From CAZOKZ01 sp964580585 (GTDB taxonomy: Bacteria; Sumerlaeota; Sumerlaeia; SLMS01; JAHLLQ01): a stretch of 64,000 bases of DNA. Location: positions 1 through 64,000 of the forward strand of contig CAZOKZ010000005.1 of the NCBI GenBank assembly GCA_964580585.1. The letters run 5' to 3'. Below the pieces are notes generated by a model. That model was not told the origin of the DNA. It was given only the letters and a program-made list of their open reading frames with translations, and searched no databases. Position 1 is the first letter of the stretch. Each line of letters starts with the position of its first letter. Position numbers and translations under genes: made by a program. Shown piece after piece: positions 1-9,659 of this stretch.

Positions 1-246
1 GAGGAAATATTCCCAATCCTGTTTGGATCTCAGTTCGATCTTGTACGGATTGTCTTCCTTTTGCGGTTCGGCCAGAATTTTCACCGTCGATTCATAAGTG
101 CGCGGCGCGACGACCGAATAAACCAAAGCGGCCGCAACGGTGACGAGCAAGCTAAGAAGGATCAGTTTTTTCTCGGCAAAGACGAGCGAGAAGAATACTT
201 CCATATCAACGTTGTTTTGTGCCTCAGGCGTAGTTTTGCTGGTCAT
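1..246 (-). CDS. Wzz-type polysaccharide chain-length / co-polymerase protein (partial)
   Basis: Only the first 82 codons are present; the gene runs off the left edge. The reading frame opens at an ATG at 246 (minus strand). A short polar N-terminus is followed by one hydrophobic segment at about residues 27-48 and then a periplasmic stretch with the family-typical 'Y-x-S' start of the Wzz domain (APRTYES). This matches the N-terminal part of Wzz/GumC/tyrosine-autokinase chain-length regulators, inner-membrane proteins that set the length of exported polysaccharide. It begins 10 bp after the Wza-like gene, so the two are very probably co-transcribed. Whether a kinase domain follows cannot be seen here. 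Confidence 0.75.
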   Translation of the reverse strand, partial: MTSKTTPEAQNNVDMEVFFSLVFAEKKLILLSLLVTVAAALVYSVVAPRTYESTVKILAEPQKEDNPYKIELRSKQDWEYFL

Positions 247-256
247 GTGCGTCTCG

Positions 257-1651
257 TCAATTCAGGGAATACACGGCATTCAGGTGGAACGGCACAATCG
301 TCCAAATTCCGTCGCGGAACCACGCTTCGGCAAAATGATCGACATCGCCGATGGCGCTGCGCGGCACGTAAACAATATCGCCGGGCAATAACACGGGATC
401 GTACGGATACTCATCCGCTTCCTTGCCCGGTTCGTAGTTGCCTGGATCGAATACATCCTTCATATCCACTTCGATCACAACCGGATCGTTGGTAGCAGAA
501 CGACGTAAAATTAGTACCTGCGTCTGGTCCGAGCGCGCGGTGATGCGACCCGCCATCGAAAGCGCCTGCGTCGCGGTCAACCGTGTCGTGGATTCCAATT
601 TAACCGAACCTGGCTTTTCCACTTCGCCCAAAACATAAACCGAGCGATCGGCTTTTCGCGGCACGTAGATAACATCGCCACGCGTAATGCGAAGATCGCG
701 CGCATCGTTACCAAGCGCCCACTCCTCGAAATTGCATACATAACGCTCCGTCGCATTTTCGGAATCATGCTTCGCAACTACTACATGCGTCAAATCCGCA
801 TCGGGTGTGAAACCACCCATCTGGCCAACGGTCTGCCAAACATTCAACGGCTTGTCCATGACGAGAGAACCGGGATTCGTGACCTCGCCCATCACAAACG
901 CCACGGGCGATTTGACTTCGAGCAACACAACCGTGACATCGATATCCTTCACACCTTGATCGCGGTAACGTTCCACAATATCGTTGCTCAAATCGGGCAC
1001 CGTGCGACCGGACGCCTTCACATCGCCAATCAACGGCAGCGAAATCGACCCGTCGGGACGCACAGGCTCAAGACGGCTCTGCCCGCGAGGCGCCGTGGTA
1101 ATCGCACGTTTCAATTCTTCGATCGCACGATTGGAATCCACCACCGTCACCCCGATTACCGGGTCCTTTAGAAAGGTTGCATAGGCCTGTTTCAGTTCAC
1201 TTTCAACTTCAGACGTCGTCTTGCCCATGACGGTGATATCGCCCACGAGCGCCAGGCTGATTTTGCCATCGGTCCGAACGGTCAAATGCCGATCGTAATT
1301 CGGCGTATATTGAAACTTGATGTCGATTTCGTCCATCACTTCGAGACGATATGCTTCGGGGCGACGTTCGTTACGCAGTTGATAAATAACTTCCAACACA
1401 TCGCCCGCACCCAGTTGATAACCTTCCATCGTCGAGGCCGATTCATCCCCAGACGCCTGCTGGCTTTCTGCGGCAAGCCGTTCGATGCGAGAACCAAAGT
1501 CCTGAGCAATTAAGTCTTCCGCCTTGGTATCGTCACCCGTTGAATGATGGCGCGCGTGGCGGTTGGTTTGATCACTGGCACAGGAAATCATCACCCCGGC
1601 CATCGCAATCAACAATAAACCATGGATTTGTTTTTTAAAGGTAAGTCTCAT
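257..1651 (-). CDS. Wza-type polysaccharide export outer-membrane lipoprotein
   Basis: 464 residues. The N-terminus is a lipoprotein signal with lipobox I-S-C at Cys24. A poly-export domain starts at about residue 77 (GAGDVLEV) and contains the typical VRTDGKISLALVGDI stretch. A second similar unit follows at about 195-215 (VRPDGSISLPLIGDV), so the poly-export module appears duplicated. Two SLBB-type segments follow (FVMGEVTNPGS at about 255 and VYVLGEVEKPGSV at about 340), ending with LPGDIVYVPRSA. Proteins of this family form the outer-membrane channel for exopolysaccharide or capsule export. It is encoded directly upstream of the Wzz-like gene, and a sugar-phosphate transferase gene lies further upstream, consistent with a Wzx/Wzy-dependent export system. 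Confidence 0.9.
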   Translation of the reverse strand: MRLTFKKQIHGLLLIAMAGVMISCASDQTNRHARHHSTGDDTKAEDLIAQDFGSRIERLAAESQQASGDESASTMEGYQLGAGDVLEVIYQLRNERRPEAYRLEVMDEIDIKFQYTPNYDRHLTVRTDGKISLALVGDITVMGKTTSEVESELKQAYATFLKDPVIGVTVVDSNRAIEELKRAITTAPRGQSRLEPVRPDGSISLPLIGDVKASGRTVPDLSNDIVERYRDQGVKDIDVTVVLLEVKSPVAFVMGEVTNPGSLVMDKPLNVWQTVGQMGGFTPDADLTHVVVAKHDSENATERYVCNFEEWALGNDARDLRITRGDVIYVPRKADRSVYVLGEVEKPGSVKLESTTRLTATQALSMAGRITARSDQTQVLILRRSATNDPVVIEVDMKDVFDPGNYEPGKEADEYPYDPVLLPGDIVYVPRSAIGDVDHFAEAWFRDGIWTIVPFHLNAVYSLN

Positions 1652-1832
1652 CGCTTTTTGCGAACAGTGTCCCCGAGTGAAAATAGAACGTTAAGGCGGT
1701 TCAAAAAATGTCCTCAACGTTGACACAAAGTTTCTTCCGATCAGCTCCCCAGCCGACCCCTCTGGACTCCACTCTCCATAAACTTTACCACAGCAAATTC
1801 TCGTAATGGAAAACCATTGGCGCAAAGGAAAA

Positions 1833-2531
1833 TTATCCCGCCGCCGAAACGGTCTCCACCATGGCGCGATGTGTCCGAACCGGCTTGGCGAACGGGCAGA
1901 ATCCTCGCGCCAGACTATCGGGCCGGTTGACAATATACCACATCGTTTGAAAAATCAGAATTGCATCCAGTTTCAGTGAACGATGCCGTACATACAGCAA
2001 ATCATATCGAGTTTTGTTTCGCGGATCACAATAATACCCACCGCGCAGTTGAGCCAGACCCGTCAACCCCGGCTCTACCTCGAATCTTGCCGCATAATTC
2101 GGAACGGTCGCGGAATAAAGATCGGCCAGAACTGGACGCACCGGACGTGGCCCAACGAAATTCATTTCGCCGCGCAACACATTGAATAACTGCGGAAGCT
2201 CGTCAATTTTGTACCGGCGCAAAATCTTTCCGACTGGTGTCACAAGATCATCGGACTTTGTCAACAACCGCGCTCCAACGCGTTCCTCCGCGTCTTCCGA
2301 CAGCGTTCTGAACTTCAACATCGTGAACGACTTTCCATCCTTCCCTAATCGCTCGCCGCGATAGAAAACGGATTTCCGGTCCGCCAACCAAATACAACTC
2401 GCCACGCAAATCATCAAAGGGGCCAAAAAAACGATCATTACCAACGCCAGACAGCGGTTTCCCATCGCGCTGCCCAAGTCGCGTAACGAAGTCGTTTTGG
2501 TTTCCCTGATCGAATCATTTTCGATGATCAT
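1833..2531 (-). CDS. Undecaprenyl-phosphate sugar-phosphate transferase (bacterial sugar transferase family)
   Basis: 232 residues, the size of a catalytic-domain-only member (PglC/WbaP C-terminal type). One hydrophobic segment at about 27-50 precedes the catalytic region. Hallmarks visible are KFRT, DELPQLFNVLRGEMNFVGPRP (Asp-Glu catalytic pair and phosphate-binding loop) and PGLTGLAQ. These enzymes start polysaccharide repeat-unit assembly by transferring a sugar-1-phosphate to undecaprenyl phosphate at the inner membrane. The gene is on the same strand as the Wza- and Wzz-like genes, with about 180 bp between. Sugar specificity cannot be read from the sequence. Confidence 0.9.
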   Translation of the reverse strand: MIIENDSIRETKTTSLRDLGSAMGNRCLALVMIVFLAPLMICVASCIWLADRKSVFYRGERLGKDGKSFTMLKFRTLSEDAEERVGARLLTKSDDLVTPVGKILRRYKIDELPQLFNVLRGEMNFVGPRPVRPVLADLYSATVPNYAARFEVEPGLTGLAQLRGGYYCDPRNKTRYDLLYVRHRSLKLDAILIFQTMWYIVNRPDSLARGFCPFAKPVRTHRAMVETVSAAG

Positions 2532-2607
2532 TTATCATTCTCTTCTTTCCCAGAAGGCTGATTGCCGAATAACTATTCAATGTTCCAAGGCACAACATCG
2601 CGGTTTT

Positions 2608-2647
2608 CCCAGTCCCTTCCGAAACAAACGTCTCGAAAAGGACTGGG
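2608..2647 (-). terminator. Inverted repeat after the giant SdrD/NHL gene
   Basis: CCCAGTCC and GGACTGGG arms (8 bp, partly extendable inward) enclose a loop of about 24 nt, directly downstream of the stop of the minus-strand giant gene. There is no U-tract after it, so a rho-independent terminator is only a possibility. Confidence 0.3.
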
Positions 2648-2660
2648 TCACCGTCGTTCC

Positions 2661-5600
2661 TCACGGAACCATGGCTTTGATTGTACTGTTCATTCGGTCG
2701 GAGATGTACAGATAGCCCGCGCCGTCGAGTGCAACGCCAACCGGGTAATTCAATTGAGCGCTCGATACGGGAACATTGCCCGCATCCGTCCCCGGCGTAC
2801 CTGTTCCAACCAGGGTGTTGATGATACCGCCCACAATCACGCGAACGCGATGGTTGCGATAGTCGGCCACATAAATCGTTCCGTCATCCGCCACCGCAAC
2901 GTCCATCGGCTGGTTCAAGCTCGCGTCGATTGCCGCGCCGCCATCGCCTACAAAGGTCGCGACGCCGTTACCCGCGATGACTTCTTTCAATCCACTGCGA
3001 ATGCGAACGATCTGGTGACGGCCTTGCTCGGCCACAACGATCGAACCGTCGAGCGGATCGATATCCAAACCACGCGGCGAAAGCATGCCAACTGCCTGGG
3101 TCGTAATCTGGCCGTTGCTGATTTGCAGAGCCAACACCATGCCATTGCCTGTGTCGGAGACGTACAGATAATCGCCCGCAAAGGCCAAACCGTTCGGCGC
3201 ATTCAGCCCCGTCATCACCGTGCTGATTATTCCATCCGGAGCAATTCGGCGAATAACGTTGTTTGCTTCATCGGCAACGTAAATCGAACCGTCCGCACCG
3301 ACAGCGACATCCGACGGGAAGTTCATTTCCGCGCTGCGCGACTGGCCACCATCGCCTGAATAGCCACGCGTCCACGTACCAGCCAACGTTGTCATGCTCC
3401 AGTTGCGGAACACACGACGCACGCGGTGGTTCGAGCGGTCGGCAATGATCAGGTTATTCGCGCCATCGAACGCAATCCGACCCGGGTAACTCAGCATTTG
3501 CTCGCGCGCATCGAACCCATCGCCATTGAAACCGGCAACGCCTGTGCCTGCTGCCTGGGACAACGTCCCCAGCGGCGAATTCGGGAATTGCGGCAAGCCC
3601 AAATCGACCGGGTTGGTGGTATCGATTTCACGCACACGTTGATTATAACGATCGACAAAGTGCAAACGACCGTCCGTCGCCCAAACAACGCCTGTCGGGT
3701 GGTTCAGGTCCGTCAATACGCCCGGCAAGCCGTCGCCATTGAATCCAGCGACACCCGTTCCCACGATCGAGTTGATGTAACCCGTCGCATGATCGATCTT
3801 GCGCAGACGATGGTTGAATTCGTCGGTTACGTACAAGTTATCAAGCGAATCGAAGGCAATCGCATAGGGTTTGCGCAAGTCGGCGTACAACGCAGGCCCG
3901 CAATCGCCCCAATCGCCGGTGCCTTGCTTACCCGCGACAGTTTCCAGAACGCCGCTTTCCGTAATTCGGCGAATCAGGTTATAACCATTTTGTTCGGTGA
4001 AGTGAAGCACACCGTTTGAATCCATCTGAATGTCGTGAATCCATTCCAGATACGAATCGACCGCCAAATCGCCATCGATACCGTGACCCGGTGTCGGCGG
4101 CTGGCCGAGAATCGTATCGATGATGCCCGTGGCCGCATCGACTTTGCGCAACGCAAAGTTGAACGTATCGCCAATATAGATATTACCTGCCACATCGACA
4201 AACACGGTCCGCGGTTGATTGAGCTGAGCCGAAAGTGCCGGGCCACCGTCACCAGAGAACCCGGCAACGCCTGTGCCCGCGACCGTCGAGATAATGCCGG
4301 TCAGCATGTCAACCTTGCGAATCACGCTATTACCCAGTTCCGCAATGTACAGGTCCGTGCCCCGCACGAAAACGTCGGACGGCAGTCTGAGTTGCGCGCT
4401 GGCGGCTAATCCACCATCACCCGTGTAACCGGCTGATTGCGGAATCCCAGCCACCGTAGTGATCACACCAGTGATAGCATCGACTCGGCGCACGATGTGG
4501 TTCGAGTAATCCGCGATGAAAAGGTTATTGTCGGCATCGACGCAAACCTGGGTTGGGAAATAAACCTCGGCAGCGGTTGCCGCGCCACCGTCGCCTTGAT
4601 AGCCACCCAGACCATCGCCGACTTCCGTTTGCACAATGTAGGTTTCCGAACAGATATCTTCTACCGGGGTCGGAGGCAAGATATTGTCAATCGGCCCCGT
4701 CACGCCGTCGTCGGTCACGTCGTCCGAACCGTCGCCATCGATGTCGCCGGTTGCCGTGTTCGTGATATTCGTGCCGTTCACCACATCGCTATTGATGGAA
4801 ACAGTGAACGTAATCGTCTTTGCGGACAACGCCGCCAAGTTGATGTCCGCCACGGACAGGAACAACGGTGTCGAAGCGGAAACGTCTCCGCCTGCATCGG
4901 CCAAAATGTTCAAGCCACTTAATCCAGAGGGTAGCGAATCCTCGACGTCGATTGTCATCGGGTTGATTTGCGACGGGTTTACAATGTCGATCTCGAATGC
5001 GAGCACATCGCCCACACTGACCGTGCTACTGTTATCCACGTCAGACCACAGAATCGCGTCGCTCTTTGCAAAACCAACCGCGCCGTAACCCGCATCGTTG
5101 CCCGTCGAATTTTCGCCGTCAGCCAACGTCACCTGGAACGGATTGGTGGTGTTGATCAGCACGCGGTTGCTTGGAATCAGCGTTTCGTCAATGCTGACTT
5201 GGAAGTTGCCCGAAGGCAGGTTCGGGAAGTTGAACAACCCGGCAGCGTCGGTCGGCTGGGCACCGATCACTTGATCGTCGCCATCGCCGAACGCGCCATT
5301 CAAGCCCGCCCACAACAACGTAACGGTCACATTTTCGTAAACCGTCTCCGTTCCGGCAGCGAACACGCCGTTCAGATCGTCGTCTTGGAAGATCGTTCCG
5401 GACAATTGCGCCGTCCACAGATCGTAACCCACCGGAGCCGTCGGCGTCGTAACATTCGGAGCCACGCTCACCGTTTGCGGATCGTTTGCTGTGGTTAATG
5501 CTGCGCCCACCGGCATGTCGGGATCGGATTCATCTACGTTCGCCGTCGTTGAACCCGCTGGTACCACTGCCAGATAATTACCCTGCACATCGGTCGATAC

Positions 5601-8600
5601 CGTCTGCGTTCCACCCAAAGAATCGGTGATTATCACATCGATATTTGCCAAATCGATTTCGCCAATATCCTGTATTCCATTACCATTATCGTCCAGGAAC
5701 ACATGACCTGAAATCGAACCGACTGATCGATACCCGACCGATGTCGTCGGCGTATTCGCACCCGCCAAAACCGTCACCGTTTGAGGATCGTTCGCCGTCG
5801 TCAACGTCGCGCCCGGCAACATATCAGGATCGGACTCATCAACATTCGCCGTCGTCGAGCCAACGGGAACTGTCGCGGTATAATTACCAAGCAGATCCGT
5901 TGATACGGTTTGGCTGTTACCTAAGGAGTCGGTAATCACCACATCGATATTAATCAAATTGGGCTCACCTACATCCTGGGTTCCATTTCCATCCAAATCG
6001 GCAAAGACATGTCCAGAAATGGTGCCCTGAGGTTGATAGCCGTCCACGCCTGCGTCCGCATCCGAGCCCGCCGCGACCGTCACCGTCGTCGGGTCGCTGC
6101 CCGCCGTCTGGACCACGCCAGNNNNNNNNNNNNNNNNNNNNNNNNNNNNNNNNNNNNNNNNNNNNNNNNNNNNNNNNNNNNNNNNNNNNNNNNNNNNNNN
6201 NNNNNNNNNNNNNNNNNNNNNGCCGTTGCCGTCCACGAACAGATGACCCGAAACCGAACCCTGAGGCTGGTAACCGTCCACGCCTGCGTCCGCATCCGAA
6301 CCCGCCGCGACCGTCACCGTCGTCGGGTCGCTGCCCGCCGTCTGGACCACGCCAGCCGGAAGCGTCGCTTCATCCACGTTCACCGTTGTCGAACCTTCCG
6401 GAAGACCCGAAAGGCTGTAATTGCCGCTTGCGTCCGACGTCACCGTCTGCGCGTTGCCCAGCGAATCCGTGATCACCACGTCCACGCCCGCCAGGTCCGC
6501 TTCGCCCACGTCCTGCGTTCCGTTGCCGTTGCCGTCCACGAACAGATGACCCGAAACCGAACCCTGAGGCTGGTAACCGACATCCGCGGTTGCCGTATCG
6601 GCTCCGTTATTCACTGTTACGGTCTGTGTGCTGTTTGCAGTGGTTTCCACATGGCCTGCGGGCAACGTGGTCTCATCAACATTCGCCGTAGTGGAACCAA
6701 CCGGCACGTTGGCGGAATAATTTCCGCTCGCATCGGTGGTTACCGTCTGGGTGCCCGCCGAGGAATCTGTGATCAAAACATCGACGCCGACCAAATCTGG
6801 CTCGCTGCCATTTTGGACTCCGTCGCCATTCAAATCGACAAAGAGATGGCCCGAAATCGAACCTTGGAATTGATACCCAACTGGGGTGGTGGCTGTGCTG
6901 CCACCCGAGGTAACTGCCACTGTCTGAGGATCGTTTGCCGTGGTCAGAATCGCACCCGCCAGCGCCCCGACTTCACGCACGTCGGCGGTTACATTGCCAG
7001 CAGCCACGGTCGCGGAATAATTGCCGTTGCTGTCTGTTGTTACCGTTTGGAAAACACCGAATTCATCGGTCACCAATACGCTGGCTCCCACGATATCAGG
7101 CTCGCCCGCGTCCTGGGTTCCATTGCCATCCAGGTCTTCAAACACATGACCCGTAATAGTGCCTCGCGGTTGATAGCCATCGATACCGGCGTTAGCATTG
7201 CCACCGCTCGTAATATTTATTGTCGTCGGATCTGAACCTGCTGTTTGTACATACCCGGCTGGAAGAGTCGATTCGTCCACATTTACTTCGGTCGATCCAA
7301 CAGGTAAATTCGCCAATGAATAATCGCCGTTCGCGTCCGACGTCACCGTCTGAGCGTTGCCCAGCGAATCCGTGATCACCACGTCCACGCCCGCCAGGTC
7401 CGCTTCGCCCGCGTCCTGCGTGCCGTTGCCGTTCGCATCCACGAACAGATGGCCTGAAACCGAGCCTAATGGTTGATAGCCCACGGGTGCAGTGGCGGTG
7501 TTGGCTCCCACATTTACGGTTACTGTCTGTGTACTGTTTGCCGTGGTTTCCACCATCCCGGCAGGCAACGTGGTCTCGTCCACGTTCGCCGTGGTCGAAC
7601 CCGTCGGTACGGAGGAAATATAATTGCCACTCGGATCGGTCGTGACTGTCTGCGTTCCTGTGAGCGAATCGGTGATCACCACGTCCACGCCAGCCAGGTC
7701 CGCTTCGCCGCCGTCCTGCGTGCCATTTCCGTTAAGATCGACAAACAGATGCCCCGAAATCGTCCCTGTCGGAATTGTAAACTGATAACCAACCGGTGTG
7801 GTGGCGGTGCTGCCGCCCGCCGGTACGGCAACAGTTTGGGGATCGTTTGCCGTGGTCAGTGTCGCGCTGGTCAAGCCGCCTGTTTCGCTGACGTTCGCCG
7901 TTACATTTCCCGCAGCAACAGGCGCGGTGTAATCACCGCTCGCATTGGTGGTTACATTCAACGAATTGCCAAACTGATCGGTAATCACAACGGTCGCGCC
8001 ACTGATGTCCGGCTCGCCGCCGTCCTGTGTGCCATTCCCATTCAAATCCTGGAACACGTGGCCCGTGATAGTGCCTTGTTGCTGGTAACCCATATCGCCA
8101 ACAGTGGTGGTTGTATCGTTCGTCGCCGTCACATATGCCGGTTCGTTCGCTGTCGTCAGCACAGCGCCCGTGGGCAACGTAGCCTCGACCACATCGACGA
8201 CCGTGGCGCCTTCGAAATAAACAGGCGTGCTGTAACTGCCATTGGTCGCCGTGGTAACTGTCGTCACCCCGCCATCGGAGTCGGTGATTTCGACATCGAC
8301 ACCGGACAATCCCGGTTCGCCCGCGTCCTGGACGCCATCGCCATCGAGGTCATTGAAAATCAACCCGGCGATAACCGGCGGATTTACAGCCGTGATCGTG
8401 TAAGAACTAATCGCAGAACCAAAGTCGGTATTGTAGTGATAGCTGCTGCCGGAGAAATCGTAGATAATATTTTGAACGGTCGTCGTACCAGATGACAAAA
8501 TCTTGACTTGGTACGTCGTCAGCAAGTCGCCGCCGACTTTACCACCCGTGTATTGTTGCGGCCCAATACAAGAACGATAGGTATCGTTCGCTTTCGGTGG

Positions 8601-9404
8601 TCCAATGTGTGTGTAATCGTTATCCCATCCACATGCGTCGCCATAAACTTTGTCGTTCGTTCCACCGGTCGGGGCCGAATAGCTTACCTGGGTGGATAAG
8701 ATCTGAAAAATAACGTTGGGAAAATTAACGAAAGAAGAAAGCTGCTCGTAACCATTGGTAGCTGTATCGGAATCGACAACGTAGGTGTATGTATTGCCAA
8801 CGTAAACCGTTGTCGGACCGGTGATGCTGTTCGTTGCATTACGATTTTGAGAGATTAGATGTTCAACGTAAAGCTCGCGATTCGCCGGAGAGGTCAAAGT
8901 AGCATGATTATCAGAGGTTACATCGATATGAAAACGCCGCGTGGTATCGTATGCAGCGGAATCGCGGGTTACTTCGATATTAAAGTAAAAGTCGTAATGC
9001 TCGCCTGGAGCGATCGAATCAACCTGCAAGGTAGTCGGCGTTAATGGTGTGATATTGATGTAGGAATTGGCCGTTTCCCAAACCAGAGTCGCCTGAACAT
9101 TCGTCCCAGCATCAGCAGCCCCAGCGTCGTTGGAAATGCGCACTCCCGCTAAAAATTGGTTCGGGCCATCATTGACATTGTTGCTATCGAGACCGACTAC
9201 GTTCCATGTGATAGGTTCCAATGTCAGCGCGGGAGCCGCCATTAAAACAGAAGAGCATGCCAGCATCATTCCGATACCCAGCATGGTCCGTCTCGTACTC
9301 GCCCGTAATCCGTATTTTACCACTTCCAGGGTTCCTGGAAGACCCCCGCCGTTATCAGTTCCTTTGACACTCCGTCCTTGCAATGCTGGTATCGTTTTCA
9401 TCAT
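2661..9404 (-). CDS. Giant secreted protein with SdrD-B-like repeats, DUF11-like domain and NHL propeller
   Basis: About 2247 residues as assembled. An ATG pair (9404/9401) follows an AGAGG ribosome site; the N-terminus has an unusually long leader with a hydrophobic signal at about residues 40-60 ending near APA. A unique domain of about 280 residues comes next. From about residue 343 to 1440 there are about eleven tandem SdrD-B/Cna-B-like units of about 95 residues. Most carry a calcium-binding-type motif such as DLNGNGTQDGGEPDL, followed by VVITDS and TVT. A DUF11-like domain starts near 1445. NHL-type repeats fill about 1585-2247, recognisable by TVAGTGVAGFSGDGG, then LNQPRTVFVD and YIGDTFN. 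The architecture implies an extracellular stalk presenting a beta-propeller. A 100-N gap lies inside (6122-6221), so length and repeat number are uncertain. It is flanked by exopolysaccharide genes, so a surface or matrix role is inferred. Confidence 0.85.
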   Translation of the reverse strand: MMKTIPALQGRSVKGTDNGGGLPGTLEVVKYGLRASTRRTMLGIGMMLACSSVLMAAPALTLEPITWNVVGLDSNNVNDGPNQFLAGVRISNDAGAADAGTNVQATLVWETANSYINITPLTPTTLQVDSIAPGEHYDFYFNIEVTRDSAAYDTTRRFHIDVTSDNHATLTSPANRELYVEHLISQNRNATNSITGPTTVYVGNTYTYVVDSDTATNGYEQLSSFVNFPNVIFQILSTQVSYSAPTGGTNDKVYGDACGWDNDYTHIGPPKANDTYRSCIGPQQYTGGKVGGDLLTTYQVKILSSGTTTVQNIIYDFSGSSYHYNTDFGSAISSYTITAVNPPVIAGLIFNDLDGDGVQDAGEPGLSGVDVEITDSDGGVTTVTTATNGSYSTPVYFEGATVVDVVEATLPTGAVLTTANEPAYVTATNDTTTTVGDMGYQQQGTITGHVFQDLNGNGTQDGGEPDISGATVVITDQFGNSLNVTTNASGDYTAPVAAGNVTANVSETGGLTSATLTTANDPQTVAVPAGGSTATTPVGYQFTIPTGTISGHLFVDLNGNGTQDGGEADLAGVDVVITDSLTGTQTVTTDPSGNYISSVPTGSTTANVDETTLPAGMVETTANSTQTVTVNVGANTATAPVGYQPLGSVSGHLFVDANGNGTQDAGEADLAGVDVVITDSLGNAQTVTSDANGDYSLANLPVGSTEVNVDESTLPAGYVQTAGSDPTTINITSGGNANAGIDGYQPRGTITGHVFEDLDGNGTQDAGEPDIVGASVLVTDEFGVFQTVTTDSNGNYSATVAAGNVTADVREVGALAGAILTTANDPQTVAVTSGGSTATTPVGYQFQGSISGHLFVDLNGDGVQNGSEPDLVGVDVLITDSSAGTQTVTTDASGNYSANVPVGSTTANVDETTLPAGHVETTANSTQTVTVNNGADTATADVGYQPQGSVSGHLFVDGNGNGTQDVGEADLAGVDVVITDSLGNAQTVTSDASGNYSLSGLPEGSTTVNVDEATLPAGVVQTAGSDPTTVTVAAGSDADAGVDGYQPQGSVSGHLFVDGNGXXXXXXXXXXXXXXXXXXXXXXXXXXXXXXXXXXGVVQTAGSDPTTVTVAAGSDADAGVDGYQPQGTISGHVFADLDGNGTQDVGEPNLINIDVVITDSLGNSQTVSTDLLGNYTATVPVGSTTANVDESDPDMLPGATLTTANDPQTVTVLAGANTPTTSVGYRSVGSISGHVFLDDNGNGIQDIGEIDLANIDVIITDSLGGTQTVSTDVQGNYLAVVPAGSTTANVDESDPDMPVGAALTTANDPQTVSVAPNVTTPTAPVGYDLWTAQLSGTIFQDDDLNGVFAAGTETVYENVTVTLLWAGLNGAFGDGDDQVIGAQPTDAAGLFNFPNLPSGNFQVSIDETLIPSNRVLINTTNPFQVTLADGENSTGNDAGYGAVGFAKSDAILWSDVDNSSTVSVGDVLAFEIDIVNPSQINPMTIDVEDSLPSGLSGLNILADAGGDVSASTPLFLSVADINLAALSAKTITFTVSINSDVVNGTNITNTATGDIDGDGSDDVTDDGVTGPIDNILPPTPVEDICSETYIVQTEVGDGLGGYQGDGGAATAAEVYFPTQVCVDADNNLFIADYSNHIVRRVDAITGVITTVAGIPQSAGYTGDGGLAASAQLRLPSDVFVRGTDLYIAELGNSVIRKVDMLTGIISTVAGTGVAGFSGDGGPALSAQLNQPRTVFVDVAGNIYIGDTFNFALRKVDAATGIIDTILGQPPTPGHGIDGDLAVDSYLEWIHDIQMDSNGVLHFTEQNGYNLIRRITESGVLETVAGKQGTGDWGDCGPALYADLRKPYAIAFDSLDNLYVTDEFNHRLRKIDHATGYINSIVGTGVAGFNGDGLPGVLTDLNHPTGVVWATDGRLHFVDRYNQRVREIDTTNPVDLGLPQFPNSPLGTLSQAAGTGVAGFNGDGFDAREQMLSYPGRIAFDGANNLIIADRSNHRVRRVFRNWSMTTLAGTWTRGYSGDGGQSRSAEMNFPSDVAVGADGSIYVADEANNVIRRIAPDGIISTVMTGLNAPNGLAFAGDYLYVSDTGNGMVLALQISNGQITTQAVGMLSPRGLDIDPLDGSIVVAEQGRHQIVRIRSGLKEVIAGNGVATFVGDGGAAIDASLNQPMDVAVADDGTIYVADYRNHRVRVIVGGIINTLVGTGTPGTDAGNVPVSSAQLNYPVGVALDGAGYLYISDRMNSTIKAMVP
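5084..8378 (-). repeat. Tandem SdrD-B-like coding repeats (about 285 bp units)
   Basis: Roughly eleven in-frame units. Units on either side of the N gap are almost identical at DNA level: the block ending at 6121 and the block ending at 6356 share about 70 bp with at most a base or two different. This points to recent unit duplication and explains the assembly break. Units nearer the ends (for example 5300-5700 and 8100-8380) are more diverged. Confidence 0.85.
6122..6221. other. Assembly gap (100 N)
   Basis: Exactly 100 N, a conventional placeholder, inside the SdrD-B repeat tract. The frame is the same on both sides. By comparison with the neighbouring unit, completing a single repeat would need about 57 missing codons between VDGNG and GVVQ, not the 34 that the gap represents. 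The true gap is therefore probably larger and one or more whole repeats may be missing. Confidence 0.95.
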
Positions 9405-9659
9405 CAAACCTCTTTATATTACTCTTCTCTCGATCTATTGCATGCCACATGCTACCCGCTCTCATCAGGCGGCAATGTCCGAACTGGTCGCTTTTGCTAC
9501 AAAAGAACATTTCGGTTCTCTCTCTAAGAGAATATGACAGCAACTCATCGTACACTTGCCGGAAAGATGCCGAACATGCAAGGAAAAATTTATCTGAAAA
9601 TCCCAAAGGACGGCAACTTGCCCAAAGGACTGATATATATAGATTTATCAATGGCAAAT

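Noticed and set aside
6009..7235. Plus-strand open frame with repetitive Arg-rich peptide in the SdrD repeat tract
   Set aside because: Mirror of the minus-strand tandem repeats; repeats keep all frames open.
5084..8378. Tandem repeats as a possible CRISPR-like or satellite array
   Set aside because: The unit is about 285 bp, in frame, and encodes SdrD-B-like domains throughout.
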